62,487 bases of DNA from Aestuariivirga sp. (GTDB lineage: Bacteria; Pseudomonadota; Alphaproteobacteria; Rhizobiales; Aestuariivirgaceae): contig NZ_JADCDA010000016.1 of the NCBI RefSeq assembly GCF_020252405.1, positions 1-62,487 of the forward strand, read 5' to 3'. This document shows, in pieces, positions 41,910 through 51,438 of the stretch. The stretch's first letter is position 1, and the number at the start of each line of letters is the position of its first letter. Position numbers and translations under genes: made by a program. Under the pieces are notes generated by a model. The model saw nothing but the letters and a program-made list of their open reading frames with translations. It had not been told where the DNA came from and did not search any database.

Positions 41910-42301
41910 ATATTCTTATCAGCCAAATTAGGAAAATACTTCTTGACTTTAGTCCTATGATGTGCTAGGTAGCGGGTTCGTGCCTGCTGCTGATTGACAT
42001 TGTGAAGGACTACCCAAACGCCCGCCGCTCCGGCGGCGGCATGCGGTTGGCGAACGGCGCCCCGCGCGCGATCAGAAGATGTTCAGCGCCGCTCAGAGCC
42101 CGTGGTTGCCGAAGGGCTGTTCCGGCAGCCGCCATGCCAGCACGATGACGGCGGGTCGATGAGGCCGGTCAGTGGCTCCGGGACGCTGGAGAGCATGACC
42201 GGCCCCGCCAGAACCGACCGGTGGGTTACCCTTGCCTGCGGACCGCGGGACATGAGCCGGCGTTGCTTCTCCCGCCGGGCCACGTCAAGCTGGGGACAGT
42301 C

Positions 42302-44770
42302 ATGAGCCTGCCGCAACGCTTCCTCGACTGGTTTTCCGCCCGCGGCTGGGCGCCGCGCGCGCACCAGCTGCGGGTGCTGGACCATGCGGAGGCCAGAGAA
42401 AGCGTGCTGCTGATCTCGCCCACCGGCGGCGGCAAGACTCTTGCCGGCTTCCTGCCGAGCCTTGCGGAGATCGCCGAACGCGGACCGGGCCAGGGCATCC
42501 ACACGCTCTATGTCTCGCCGCTGAAAGCGCTGGCCATCGACATTGCCCGCAACCTCGAGGCGCCCATTGCGGAAATGAAGCTGCCGGTGACGGTGGAGAC
42601 GCGGACGGGCGACACGCCGCACTCCAGGCGCCAGCGCCAGCGGCGCAATCCGCCGGACATCCTGATCACCACGCCGGAGCAGGTGTCGCTGCTGGTGGCG
42701 GACCCGCATGCGGCGCATTTGCTGAAGGGCTTGCGCACCGTCATCCTCGACGAGCTGCATTCGATGGTGACGTCAAAGCGCGGCGTGCTGCTGTCGCTGG
42801 CCCTCACCCGCGTGCAGTCCCATGCGCCCGGCGCGATTCGGATCGGGCTTTCGGCCACGGTGGCGGACCCTGATGCGCTGCGGGCCTGGCTCGTGCCCGC
42901 GGGCGCGAAGCCTGCGCCGCTGGTGCTGGGGACGCCGGGGGCCAAGCCCGATATCCGCATCCTCTCCTCCGTCGAGCGCGTGCCGTGGTCGGGGCATTCC
43001 TCGCTCTATGCGATCCCGGAAGTCTATGGGGAGATCAAGCGGGCGAAGATGACCCTCGTTTTCGTCAATACGCGCAGCCAGGCGGAGACGGTGTTCCAGG
43101 CGCTGTGGGAGGCGAATGACGACAATCTGCCCATTGCGCTCCACCACGGCTCGCTGGACGTGGCGCAGCGGCGCAGGGTCGAAGCCGCGATGGGGCAGGG
43201 CAAGCTGCGGGCGGTGGTCTGCACCTCCACCCTCGAACTCGGCATCGACTGGGGGGACGTCGACCTCGTGGTGCATGTGGGGGCGCCGAAGGGGTCAAGC
43301 AGGCTGCTGCAACGAATCGGGCGGTCGAACCACAGGCTGGACCTGCCGTCGCAGGCGCTGCTGGTGCCGTCGAACCGCTTCGAGGTGCTGGAATGCACGG
43401 CGGCGCTGCAGGCGGCGGAGGCGAATGCGCAGGACACCGAATACCCGGCGGCGATGAAGCTTGACGTGCTGGCGCAGCACATATTGGGCCGCGCCTGCGC
43501 GGGGCCCTTTCACCCCGACGCGCTCTTCGCGGAGGTGGCCAGCGCCTGGACCTATCGCAAGCTGACGCGCGCGGAGTTCGACCAGGCCGTCGATTACGTG
43601 GCGACCGGCGGCTATGCGCTGAGAGCCTATGAACGCCATGCCAAGCTGAAGCCGCTGGCCTCCGGCACGTTGCGGCTGGCGCATCCGCGGCTCGCCATGG
43701 CCTATCGGCTCAACATGGGCACCATCGTCGAGGACGAGATGCTGAAGGTGCGGCTGGCGCATGCGAAGCGCAGGCCCGGCAAGCGCGTGGTGGCGGGCGG
43801 GCGCGTGCTGGGCGAGGTGGAGGAATGGTTCGTCAGCCAGCTGACGATTGGCCAGACATTCGTTTTCGCGGGCGAGGTGCTGCGCTTCGAGGGGCTCGAC
43901 GAATTCGGCGCACTGGCCACGCGTTCCGGTGACCGGGAGCCGATGGTGCCCTCCTACCAGGGCGGCAAGTTTCCGCTCTCGACCTATCTTGCCTCGCGGG
44001 TGCGGCAGATGCTGGCCGATCCGGCGGCGTGGAAGCGCCTGCCGCCGCAGGTGCGCGGCTGGCTGTCACTGCAGCGCTTGCGCTCCGCCGTGCCGCAGGC
44101 GGGGCAAATGCTGGTCGAGACCTTTCCGCGCGCCGACAAGCATTACATGGTGTGTTATCCCTTCGAGGGCAGGCTGGCGCATCAGACGCTGGGCATGCTG
44201 CTGACGCGGCGACTTGAACGCGCAGGCATGCAGCCCCTGGGCTTCGTCGCCTCGGAATATGCCCTTGCGGTCTGGATGGTGCGCGATCTCCCGCTTGCCG
44301 TTTCGTCAGGCCGTATCTCGCTCGGGCGGCTGTTCGACGAGGACATGATGGGCGACGACCTCGAGGCGTGGATGGCGGAGTCCGCGCTGATGAAGCGCAC
44401 CTTCCGCAATGCCGCGATCATCGCGGGGCTGATCGAGCGGCGCCAGGCCGGCAAGGAGAAAACAGCGCGGCAGATGACGGTGAACACCGACCTGATCTAT
44501 GACGTGCTGCGGACGCACGATCCCGGCCATCTCCTTCTGCGCGCCGCATGGGACGACGCAGCCGAGGGGCTGATCGACGCCCATCGGCTGGGCGCCATGC
44601 TGAGGCGCGTCAAAGGCCAGATACTGCACAAGGCGCTCGACGCCGTGTCGCCGCTCTCCGTCCCCATCCTCTTGGATATCGGGCGCGAATCGGTTTACGG
44701 CGAGGGTCATGACGCCCTTCTCGCCGAAGCCGCGAACGCCCTCATCGACGAGGCCATGCGGCTTGTCTAG
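42302..44770 (+). CDS. Ligase-associated DNA damage response DEXH helicase (Lhr-like)
   Basis: An 822-residue superfamily 2 helicase of the Lhr core type. Walker A is SPTGGGKT, the DEXH box is ILDELH, motif III is GLSATVADP, and the second RecA domain has VFVNTRSQAETVF and TLELGIDWGDVDLV. Motif VI is QRIGRSNHR. A winged-helix and Lhr-specific beta-barrel follow, ending with the conserved FRNAAIIAGLIERR region. In bacteria this short Lhr is usually clustered with an ATP-dependent DNA ligase, an exonuclease and PdeM. Only PdeM follows here, overlapping by 8 bases. ATG 42302 has GGGGACAG just upstream; an in-frame extension to 42221 is not conserved-looking. Confidence 0.92.
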   Translation: MSLPQRFLDWFSARGWAPRAHQLRVLDHAEARESVLLISPTGGGKTLAGFLPSLAEIAERGPGQGIHTLYVSPLKALAIDIARNLEAPIAEMKLPVTVETRTGDTPHSRRQRQRRNPPDILITTPEQVSLLVADPHAAHLLKGLRTVILDELHSMVTSKRGVLLSLALTRVQSHAPGAIRIGLSATVADPDALRAWLVPAGAKPAPLVLGTPGAKPDIRILSSVERVPWSGHSSLYAIPEVYGEIKRAKMTLVFVNTRSQAETVFQALWEANDDNLPIALHHGSLDVAQRRRVEAAMGQGKLRAVVCTSTLELGIDWGDVDLVVHVGAPKGSSRLLQRIGRSNHRLDLPSQALLVPSNRFEVLECTAALQAAEANAQDTEYPAAMKLDVLAQHILGRACAGPFHPDALFAEVASAWTYRKLTRAEFDQAVDYVATGGYALRAYERHAKLKPLASGTLRLAHPRLAMAYRLNMGTIVEDEMLKVRLAHAKRRPGKRVVAGGRVLGEVEEWFVSQLTIGQTFVFAGEVLRFEGLDEFGALATRSGDREPMVPSYQGGKFPLSTYLASRVRQMLADPAAWKRLPPQVRGWLSLQRLRSAVPQAGQMLVETFPRADKHYMVCYPFEGRLAHQTLGMLLTRRLERAGMQPLGFVASEYALAVWMVRDLPLAVSSGRISLGRLFDEDMMGDDLEAWMAESALMKRTFRNAAIIAGLIERRQAGKEKTARQMTVNTDLIYDVLRTHDPGHLLLRAAWDDAAEGLIDAHRLGAMLRRVKGQILHKALDAVSPLSVPILLDIGRESVYGEGHDALLAEAANALIDEAMRLV

Positions 44771-45440
44771 GTCTCACCGCATCACGCTCTCCGGGGTTGA
44801 TTTCATTCCTGACCTTTCGGGCGCGCTGTTCGCGCCGGACTTTTCGGCCCTGTTGGTGGCGGACCTGCATCTCGAAAAGGGCACGAGCCTTGCCCGGCGC
44901 GGCGTGCACCTGCCGCCCTATGACACGCGCGAGTCATTGCTGCAGCTGAAGGCAGCGCTGGAGGCGACGCGGCCGCGGCGGCTGATCTTCCTCGGCGACA
45001 GCTTCCATGACCTGGGCGCGCGCGGGCGCATCGATGCATCCGATCTCGCGCTGCTGCGGGCGATAACAGCGGCGGCCGACACCATCTGGATCACCGGGAA
45101 CCATGATCCGGCGCCGCCTCAGGACCTGGGCGGCGTCATCATCGGGGAAACAGCGCTGGGGCCGGTGAGCCTGCGCCACCAGCCGAAGACGCTGCGCGCG
45201 GGCGAGGCGGAGATTTCGGGCCATTTGCACCCGGCGGCGGCGATCCATGCGCGCGGCCGCCGCATCCGCTGCCGCTGCTTCATCGCCGACGGCAAGCGGC
45301 TGATCATGCCGGCATTCGGCAGCTATACGGGCGCGCTGAATGTGAGGTCAGAGGCCTTCGAGGGACTCTTCGGCGACTTTCATGTCTGGATGATCGGCGC
45401 CAAGGCCGTGCACCGCTTCCCGGCCTCGCAGGTCAGGTGA
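44763..45440 (+). CDS. pdeM: Ligase-associated DNA damage response endonuclease PdeM
   Basis: A 225-residue calcineurin-like metallophosphoesterase. The metal-binding motifs appear in order: VADLHLEKG, FLGDSFHDLG, TGNHDP and SGHLHPAA. PdeM proteins act with an ATP-dependent ligase, exonuclease and Lhr-type helicase in a repair module. The start is taken as TTG 44763, which overlaps the helicase stop by 8 bases and yields the short conserved N-terminus (SRSHRITLSGVDF). A longer frame from 44709 would translate helicase sequence in another frame. The 3' end overlaps the convergent DUF3429 gene by 8 bases. Confidence 0.88.
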   Translation: MSRSHRITLSGVDFIPDLSGALFAPDFSALLVADLHLEKGTSLARRGVHLPPYDTRESLLQLKAALEATRPRRLIFLGDSFHDLGARGRIDASDLALLRAITAAADTIWITGNHDPAPPQDLGGVIIGETALGPVSLRHQPKTLRAGEAEISGHLHPAAAIHARGRRIRCRCFIADGKRLIMPAFGSYTGALNVRSEAFEGLFGDFHVWMIGAKAVHRFPASQVR

Positions 45441-45897
45441 CGGTCACCGCCAGAAGCGTGGCGATCAGCGAGACCACAGCGCCCGCGGTGAGGATTATGC
45501 GCAGGCGGCCGAACCAGGCGGGAAGGCGGCCCGAACCCACGCTCATCACGTCCCACAACCCCTGCATCAGAAAGCCGGCGATCAGCAGCGCAAGCGCCGG
45601 AATGGCAGGGAGAAAGACGGCGGCGAGACCGGCGAGCGGGCCCAGCACGCTGGCCGGAAATTCCAGCCTCTGACGACCTTGATGCTGAAGCGCCGTGGCC
45701 GTGCCCCAGCGGATGCCGCCGAGGAAGGAGAGGATGATGGCGCCATAGACGATGGCGAGCTTGAGCCCCGTTTCCGCCGGGAGCATCGGCAGGCTGACCC
45801 ATTGCGCAGCAGCACCGCCCACAAAGGGGATGAGGCCGGCGAGGCCGGGAATGAGGGCGGCGCCGGGGATGTTTCCGGAAATGGTACGATCGCTCAT
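45433..45897 (-). CDS. DUF3429 family membrane protein
   Basis: A 154-residue integral membrane protein with about five hydrophobic helices (PGAALIPGLAGLIPFVGG, AIVYGAIILSFLGGIRWG, ASVLGPLAGLAAVFL, ALALLIAGFLMQGLWDV, IILTAGAVVSLIATLLAV). The IRWG motif after the second helix is typical of DUF3429. No function is known. The gene is convergent with pdeM and lies 38 bases downstream of the PodJ-like gene's stop on the same strand... that is, the PodJ-like gene is transcribed toward it and could read through. Confidence 0.78.
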   Translation of the reverse strand: MSDRTISGNIPGAALIPGLAGLIPFVGGAAAQWVSLPMLPAETGLKLAIVYGAIILSFLGGIRWGTATALQHQGRQRLEFPASVLGPLAGLAAVFLPAIPALALLIAGFLMQGLWDVMSVGSGRLPAWFGRLRIILTAGAVVSLIATLLAVTVT

Positions 45898-45935
45898 GCA
45901 GGCCTTTTGGCGCGGTGAAGCGCCCGAGACAAGGC

Positions 45936-48872
45936 TTACGAGGACGACCTCACCGCGCTGCCCGGCTTTGCATCGTTCCAGCCCGGATCGGCCACGGTGA
46001 CCACATTGGCCCCGTCATCCGACGGCGTGGGCGCCCAGGCCGCAACGCGCGCGGCGGCGGAGATGCGCGCCGCCTCAGGCAGTTTCTTCGCCAGGGCGGC
46101 GGCGCGCCGGGCGGCGCCCGTGTCGCCCTGCCTGGCGGAGAGCGTGTACCAGACGAAGGCATCTTCCAGGCTGGGTGGCGTGCCGAGGCCGCGCTCAAGG
46201 AGAATGGCGAGATTATACTGACTGTCGGCAAAACCGCGCTCGGCCGCGGCCCCGAACCAGAAGAAGGCGCGGTCATAGGCGGCGGGGCCGACCTTGCCGC
46301 CCGCCAGCAGCACCGCGGCGTTGTGCATGGCCTTGACATTGCCGCCCAGTGCGGCGCGCTCATACCAGGCCAGCGCCTGCGCGGGATTGGCCTCGGCGCC
46401 CTTGCCAAGTTCATAGAGCGTCGCCAGCCGGTACTGCGCCGGGCCGAGGCCGCGGTCCGCCGCCCGCTGATACCAGGTAAGCGCCCTGGCGAAATCCTGC
46501 CGCACACCCTGGCCATTAAGGTAACGGCCGGCGATGATAAACTGGGCCCGGGCATCGCCATTGGCGGCGGCCGCGCGCAAGGCCTCGGTTCCGGCTGCCG
46601 GCGGCGGAAGCTCAAGGATGGTGGCGAGGGGCTGTGCCGCGCCGGAAGACAGCGAACCCGTGATGATCGGATCAGATGGGGTGATCTGGAGACCAACCTT
46701 GGCGGCGGCAACGGCAGGCGCCGGAGCAGCTGAAACCCTGGGGCTTACGGCCGCCAAAGCCAGCGCAGCCGGGCGCGACGGCATTTCAATCGCACCCGAT
46801 TGCTTCGCGGCGGGCGGCGGCGGGGAGCTGAACGAGCTCATGGTGAACAGGACGGTGATGGCCAGCACCAGAGCGCCTGCAAGGATCAGCGTGCGGCGGA
46901 GGCTCTTGGGCTTGGCCGCCGGCTGTGCACCGGGATCTTCCGATGGCCTGGGCTTGGCCTTGGGCCTGACGTCGGCAAGGCGGGCGCGCAGGCGCTGAAG
47001 AAGAGACCGTTTCGAAGCTGGCTGCTCCGCCACGGGCTTGTTGAACACGGCATATTCGGCGCGCAGCGCCGAGGGACTGGTGGAGGCGGCCTGGGCCGCG
47101 CGCCGGGCGGCGGCGATGAAGTCGTCGGCGCCGGAGAGCGCCCCCTGCATGCCGACGTCTTCGGCCTGAGCAGGCAGGTCCGGTGCGTCATGCGGGTCGG
47201 CGGCCTCGGGCCTTGGCGGTTCGGCGGCCTCCGCCAGGGGGGCTTCCGCGACCGGCGCGGGCGCGGCGCGGGGAGATGCCTCGATCTCGGCGATTTTCTC
47301 CACGATCTCGGCCAGCGTCCCATGCACGGCTTCGAATGTGTCCTGGTGGCGGCGGTCGGCGGCGGCCGCACTTTCGCGGATGGCGCGCAGGCCATCCTCC
47401 AGCGCTTGCAGTTCGGGCGAGGGGCCGGAGAACAAGGGCTGCGGCGGCTGGTAGCGCTCCAGCGCGCGGCTGGCCGCGGCCTCCGCCGCCTCGCCCACCG
47501 AGCCACGCGTCTGCTCAAGCGAATCGTAAAGCTGGCGGATCGCCTGCTCCATGGTTTCGAGATGGCCCAGCTGCTGCTCCGTCTGGACCACGCGGTCATT
47601 GACGGCGGCAATCGAATCCTCGAGGCGGTGCAGCGCCTGCTGGTCGTCCTGCAGGCGAATGGCTTCGGCCAGGCGGTGGTCAAGCTCGGCGATGCGCTGT
47701 TCGAGGGCGCTCACCTGCGGCTCGTCGCGGCTGGCCGCGGCGGCCTGCTCAAGCCGGCGGTTGATGTCGCCCAGGCGTTTGTCCATGTCGGCGAGCGGGC
47801 GCAGATCCGGCTCCTGCGCGACGCGCGCCGAGACCTGCTCCAGCGCCTGGCGCAGCGCCTGCATGTCCCGGTCGCTGGCGGACGCCGCCTTCACATCTTC
47901 GAGCCGACGGGACAGGGCCGCGATGTCGCCATGGACCCTCGCAATCTCGGTCGCCACCACGGTTGGCGCATTGGCGGCGGCGGCCTGGGCTTCCTTGAAC
48001 GAGGCCAGCACGCGCGTTTCGACCTCGCGCAGCTCGCCGCGCAGCGCCGTGACGGCCGAGGCCTGCGCCTGATTAGCCATCTGCTGGGCGGTGGAGCGCA
48101 TGCTCTCGATGCGCTCCGTCATCAGGCCATCGGAGCGCTGTATGCGGTTGACCATCTCAGCGAGGCGGCTTTCGAGACCGGAGAGCACGGGAGCGGCGCG
48201 CAGCACGTCCTCTGTGCTCGGCACGCCGCGCTGTTCCGCAACGGCGGCGAGCCGGTCCTGCATGGAGCGCAGCGAATCGCGCGTGCGCTTCTCGCTGACC
48301 TCGATGTGCTCGACAACCGAGCGGATGGCGCTTTCGAGGGCGGGATAGCCCGGCACGTCCTCCGGACGTTCGAGACCGGCGGGCCGGCCGATCTGGGTGA
48401 TCTGCCGGGCAAGCAGCGTCAGGCGATCGTTGACGGCGGTGAGCGCCTCGACCGTCTGCCGCTCGTTCTCGTCAAGGCGTTCGACGATCCGTTCGAATTC
48501 CTCACGCTCGGCAGCACGGTTGCGCTCGGGCGGAGGCGGAGGCGCCGTCTGACGCTCGCGGTTAGCGAGATCGGCGAGCTGCTGGGCGATGTCCTGCAGG
48601 CGCAGAGCATTGTCGTCCCGGCGGTCGGCCCGGGGGGCAGGCTGGCGCGGGATGAAGTCGGGCCGGGGCGGCTCAGGAGGCGGCGGAGATGACACGGAGT
48701 TTTCCCATGAATGAGAATCAGCCTTTTTATCAACACTATGCGCGCTCTGGTCAAAGATCACGCAGTTTAACCATTCCCCGAGGCTTAATCCAGCCTTGCG
48801 GGCAGCGGTTTTCGCTGCCTCCCGGGCCCCGGGTTCGATGCCCTTGACACTCCAGGGGTTGCCTGGTTTCAT
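45936..48872 (-). CDS. podJ: PodJ-like polar localisation protein with Sel1 repeats
   Basis: A 978-residue protein in four parts. The N-terminus is KPGNPWSVKGIEPGAREAAK followed by AGLSLGEWLN. A long charged coiled-coil region covers about residues 100-560 (many RLxxxE heptads). A single transmembrane helix lies near 680-705 (LILAGALVLAITVLFTMSSF). The periplasmic part holds four or five Sel1 repeats, such as AQFIIAGRYLNGQGVRQDFARALTWYQRAADRG. This is the layout of PodJ, which organises the old or growing pole in Caulobacter and Rhizobiales. The peptidoglycan-binding domain that ends Caulobacter PodJ is not visible; the chain stops about 60 residues after the last Sel1 repeat. Identification is by architecture and the characteristic N-terminus. 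Confidence 0.75.
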   Translation of the reverse strand: MKPGNPWSVKGIEPGAREAAKTAARKAGLSLGEWLNCVIFDQSAHSVDKKADSHSWENSVSSPPPPEPPRPDFIPRQPAPRADRRDDNALRLQDIAQQLADLANRERQTAPPPPPERNRAAEREEFERIVERLDENERQTVEALTAVNDRLTLLARQITQIGRPAGLERPEDVPGYPALESAIRSVVEHIEVSEKRTRDSLRSMQDRLAAVAEQRGVPSTEDVLRAAPVLSGLESRLAEMVNRIQRSDGLMTERIESMRSTAQQMANQAQASAVTALRGELREVETRVLASFKEAQAAAANAPTVVATEIARVHGDIAALSRRLEDVKAASASDRDMQALRQALEQVSARVAQEPDLRPLADMDKRLGDINRRLEQAAAASRDEPQVSALEQRIAELDHRLAEAIRLQDDQQALHRLEDSIAAVNDRVVQTEQQLGHLETMEQAIRQLYDSLEQTRGSVGEAAEAAASRALERYQPPQPLFSGPSPELQALEDGLRAIRESAAAADRRHQDTFEAVHGTLAEIVEKIAEIEASPRAAPAPVAEAPLAEAAEPPRPEAADPHDAPDLPAQAEDVGMQGALSGADDFIAAARRAAQAASTSPSALRAEYAVFNKPVAEQPASKRSLLQRLRARLADVRPKAKPRPSEDPGAQPAAKPKSLRRTLILAGALVLAITVLFTMSSFSSPPPPAAKQSGAIEMPSRPAALALAAVSPRVSAAPAPAVAAAKVGLQITPSDPIITGSLSSGAAQPLATILELPPPAAGTEALRAAAANGDARAQFIIAGRYLNGQGVRQDFARALTWYQRAADRGLGPAQYRLATLYELGKGAEANPAQALAWYERAALGGNVKAMHNAAVLLAGGKVGPAAYDRAFFWFGAAAERGFADSQYNLAILLERGLGTPPSLEDAFVWYTLSARQGDTGAARRAAALAKKLPEAARISAAARVAAWAPTPSDDGANVVTVADPGWNDAKPGSAVRSSS

Positions 48873-49171
48873 TGGACCTCGTCTTTCAGTTGTATGCGCT
48901 GGAAAGGGACAACCACAAGATGACCCCGAAAACGGCGCGGAAATTCTCCTCCCGAGACTTGACGAGTTTGGTAAATATTCGGTTAAGCAGTTGTTCTTTT
49001 TTACGATTTTTCATGGTCGGCACAAGGTCGGCACAGGGCCAGAGAGCCAGACTTAACCCAATCCACAGCTTGGACATGAAAATTGACGCTGGGGGATACA
49101 CATTCCACTCGTCCAGGCTTATATGATGGTGAGCGGTTCCCGCGACTCGACACACCGGAGTGAGACAAATC

Positions 49172-49609
49172 ATGAGCGTGACTGAAGCCACCGAGCGGTC
49201 AAAACGTGACCGCACCTATTCGATTACTGAACTGTGCCGTGAATTCGACGTGACGCCCCGCACCCTGCGCTTCTACGAGCAGAAGGGCCTGCTGCATCCG
49301 GCCCGCCGCGGCTGGACGCGCCTCTTCAGCTATCGCGACCGCGCCCGCCTGCAGCTCATCCTGCGCGGCAAGAAGGTCGGCTTCGCGCTGGAAGAGATCA
49401 AGGAGATGCTCGATCTCTATAATCTGCGCGACGGGCAGCTGACGCAGCTGCGCATCGCCTCCACCAAGATGCGCGAACGCCTTGAGGCGCTGCGCAAGCA
49501 GCGCGTGGAGCTTGAAGATGCGATCGGCGACCTCGAACGCACCGTCGTCGTGGTCGATGGCATGCTGAAGGAGCGCGAGGCCGCGCAGCCCAAGGCCGCG
49601 AACAGCTAA
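49172..49609 (+). CDS. MerR family transcriptional regulator
   Basis: A 145-residue regulator. The winged-helix start (YSITELCREFDVTPRTLRFYEQKGLLHPARRG, then TRLFSYRDRARLQLILRGKKVGF) is a clear MerR domain, and a dimerisation coiled coil follows (LRIASTKMRERLEALRKQRVELEDAIGDLERT). There is no cysteine-rich effector site, so it is not a metal sensor. It is closest in feel to the LiuR-type group that controls acyl-CoA catabolism, but no such genes are adjacent. ATG 49172 is preceded by GGAGTGAGAC. The 299-bp gap before it (48873-49171), shared with the divergent PodJ-like gene, holds AT-rich sequence with TTAACC at about 49055 and a TATGAT at 49122, but no convincing full promoter. Confidence 0.85.
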   Translation: MSVTEATERSKRDRTYSITELCREFDVTPRTLRFYEQKGLLHPARRGWTRLFSYRDRARLQLILRGKKVGFALEEIKEMLDLYNLRDGQLTQLRIASTKMRERLEALRKQRVELEDAIGDLERTVVVVDGMLKEREAAQPKAANS

Positions 49610-49683
49610 GCCCCCCCCCAAGCGCTTGCGGAGTTCGGGCATCCGGGCCAAAACCGGGTGCCCTTTTCCGCTGGACCTCGCCC

Positions 49684-50535
49684 ATGCCGCTTGCCTATGT
49701 GCTGAACACGCTCGACCGCCGCGCCAATGACCGCCCCAATGCCACGTGGGTGGCGGCGCAGCGCAAGCGGGCCGATGCAAAGCTGATCCGCATTGCTGGC
49801 GATGGCGCGTTGCTGCGCAACGGTTATCTGGTGACCGGCAATGACGCGGCAATCGACGCCGCGGCGTTCCTCGGCCTCGATGCGGAGGGCGCGCCGTGGT
49901 TTGCCGCCCAGGTGGCGAGCTCCGAGGGCATGCGCGACCTCAGGAGCCTTGCGATGGAGGAGGCGCTGCCGCCGGAGCAGCTCGGCATGCTGGCCCAGGC
50001 GCGCTCGCTGCTGCAGTGGCACGCGCGGCGGACTTATTGCTCCAACTGCGCGGCAAGGCTGGAAATCGCCGATGCGGGTTACCGCCGCCATTGCCCCTCC
50101 TGCGGGATGGACCACTTCCCGCGCACCGATCCGGTGGCGATCATGGCGGTGCGGCATCGCGGGAGCATCCTGCTTGGACGGCAGTCGTCCTGGAAGCGCG
50201 GCATGTATTCCGCCCTCGCAGGTTTCGTGGAGCCGGGCGAGACCGTCGAGGATGCGGCGCGGCGCGAAGTCTTCGAGGAGTCCGGCGTGCGCGTGGGCGA
50301 CGTGCGCTACGTGACGAGCCAGCCCTGGCCCTTCCTGTCTAACCTGATGATCGGGCTGATCGGCGATGCCGTCTCGGCCGAGATCACGCTGGACAGGAAC
50401 GAGCTCGAGGATGCGCGCTGGTTCCCGGCCGGCGAGGCGCGCATGATGATGGACCGCACGCATCCGGACGGGCTCTATGCCGCGAACCCCTATGCGATCG
50501 CGCATGAGCTGGTGCGGGTGGCGCTGGAGGCCTGA
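49684..50535 (+). CDS. nudC: NAD+/NADH diphosphatase NudC
   Basis: A 283-residue Nudix hydrolase. A four-cysteine zinc ribbon (YCSNCAARLE ... HCPSCGMDH) precedes the Nudix box GFVEPGETVEDAARREVFEESGV (residues split here by the usual Gly/Glu pattern), and the NADH-specific SQPWPF array follows it. NudC cleaves NAD(H) and removes NAD caps from RNA 5' ends. The canonical SQPWPFP array has Leu in place of the last Pro, a minor change. It follows the MerR gene by 74 bases on the same strand. Confidence 0.93.
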   Translation: MPLAYVLNTLDRRANDRPNATWVAAQRKRADAKLIRIAGDGALLRNGYLVTGNDAAIDAAAFLGLDAEGAPWFAAQVASSEGMRDLRSLAMEEALPPEQLGMLAQARSLLQWHARRTYCSNCAARLEIADAGYRRHCPSCGMDHFPRTDPVAIMAVRHRGSILLGRQSSWKRGMYSALAGFVEPGETVEDAARREVFEESGVRVGDVRYVTSQPWPFLSNLMIGLIGDAVSAEITLDRNELEDARWFPAGEARMMMDRTHPDGLYAANPYAIAHELVRVALEA

Positions 50536-50577
50536 GTCCGTTCCGCGCCGGGCGGCAGCGGCGGAAGGACGCGCGGC

Positions 50578-51438
50578 TCACGCTTTCTCGAAGCGCCTGG
50601 CGATTTCTTCCCGGTGCGGCGAGGCCCTGTAGATGCCGAGAACGCGCAGATAGCTGGTGAAGAACTCGAGCTCCTCCATCGCGAGGCGCACGTTGCGCCC
50701 GGAGGGATGGCCTTCGATGTCGGCATAGAACTGGGTGGCCGAGAACTGGCCCTCGATCTGGTAGGATTCGAGCTTGGTCATGTTGACGCCGTTCGTCGCG
50801 AAGCCGCCCATGGCCTTGTAGAGCGCGGCCGGAACGTTCCGTACACGGAATACGAAGGTGGTGATCACCGGCGCGTCCTCGGGCTCGGCGTCCTGCGGCG
50901 TGGCCGACAGCACGACGAAGCGCGTGGTGTTGTGGCTCTCGTCCTCGATGTTTTCGCGGATCACCTCGAGGCCGTAGATCTCGGCGGCGAGCCTCGAGGC
51001 GATTGCCGCCTGGGTGGGATCGCGCGATTCCGAAAGCTCGCGCGCCGCGCCCGCGGTGTCGGCGGCGGCGACGGGCTTGAGGCCAAGTTCGCGGATCGCC
51101 TCGCGGCACTGACCCAGCGCATGGACGTGGCTGCGCACCACCCTGATCTTCGAACGATCGGCGCCCGGCGCCACCATGAGCTGGTGGTGCACGGGCAGGA
51201 AGTGCTCGCCGATGATGTAGAGGTTCGACCGCGGCAGCAGGTGGTGGATGTCGGCAACGCGGCCCGCCACCGAATTGTCGATGGGGATCATGGCGAGCGC
51301 GGCCTCGCCGTCGGCCACCGCCTGGAAGGCGTCCTCGAAGGTGCCGCAGGGCATCGGCTCGCAGGCCGGATAGGCTTCGATGCAGGCGATGTGCGAATTG
51401 GCTCCGGCTTCGCCCTGGTAGGCGATTTTCAGGGGCAT
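50578..51438 (-). CDS. pheA: Prephenate dehydratase
   Basis: A 286-residue enzyme converting prephenate to phenylpyruvate in phenylalanine synthesis. It is the monofunctional form without chorismate mutase. The dehydratase domain (about 1-180) has IAYQGEAGANSHIA, IPIDNSVAGRVADIHHLL and the catalytic TTRFVVLS. A C-terminal ACT domain (TTFVFRVRNVPAALYKAMGG ... NMTKLESYQIEGQFSATQF) carries the phenylalanine-binding ESxP-like region. Its ATG overlaps the kdsB stop by one base (TGATG), so translation is coupled. Confidence 0.96.
   Translation of the reverse strand: MPLKIAYQGEAGANSHIACIEAYPACEPMPCGTFEDAFQAVADGEAALAMIPIDNSVAGRVADIHHLLPRSNLYIIGEHFLPVHHQLMVAPGADRSKIRVVRSHVHALGQCREAIRELGLKPVAAADTAGAARELSESRDPTQAAIASRLAAEIYGLEVIRENIEDESHNTTRFVVLSATPQDAEPEDAPVITTFVFRVRNVPAALYKAMGGFATNGVNMTKLESYQIEGQFSATQFYADIEGHPSGRNVRLAMEELEFFTSYLRVLGIYRASPHREEIARRFEKA

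Noticed and set aside
42010-42168. A short minus-strand open frame in the gap before the Lhr-like helicase
   Set aside because: It has an upstream in-frame stop near 42169, no recognisable family and no good start signal; it may be chance.
49083-49127. TTGACG ... TATGAT as a promoter for the MerR gene
   Set aside because: The two elements are 33 bases apart, far from the 16-18 needed.
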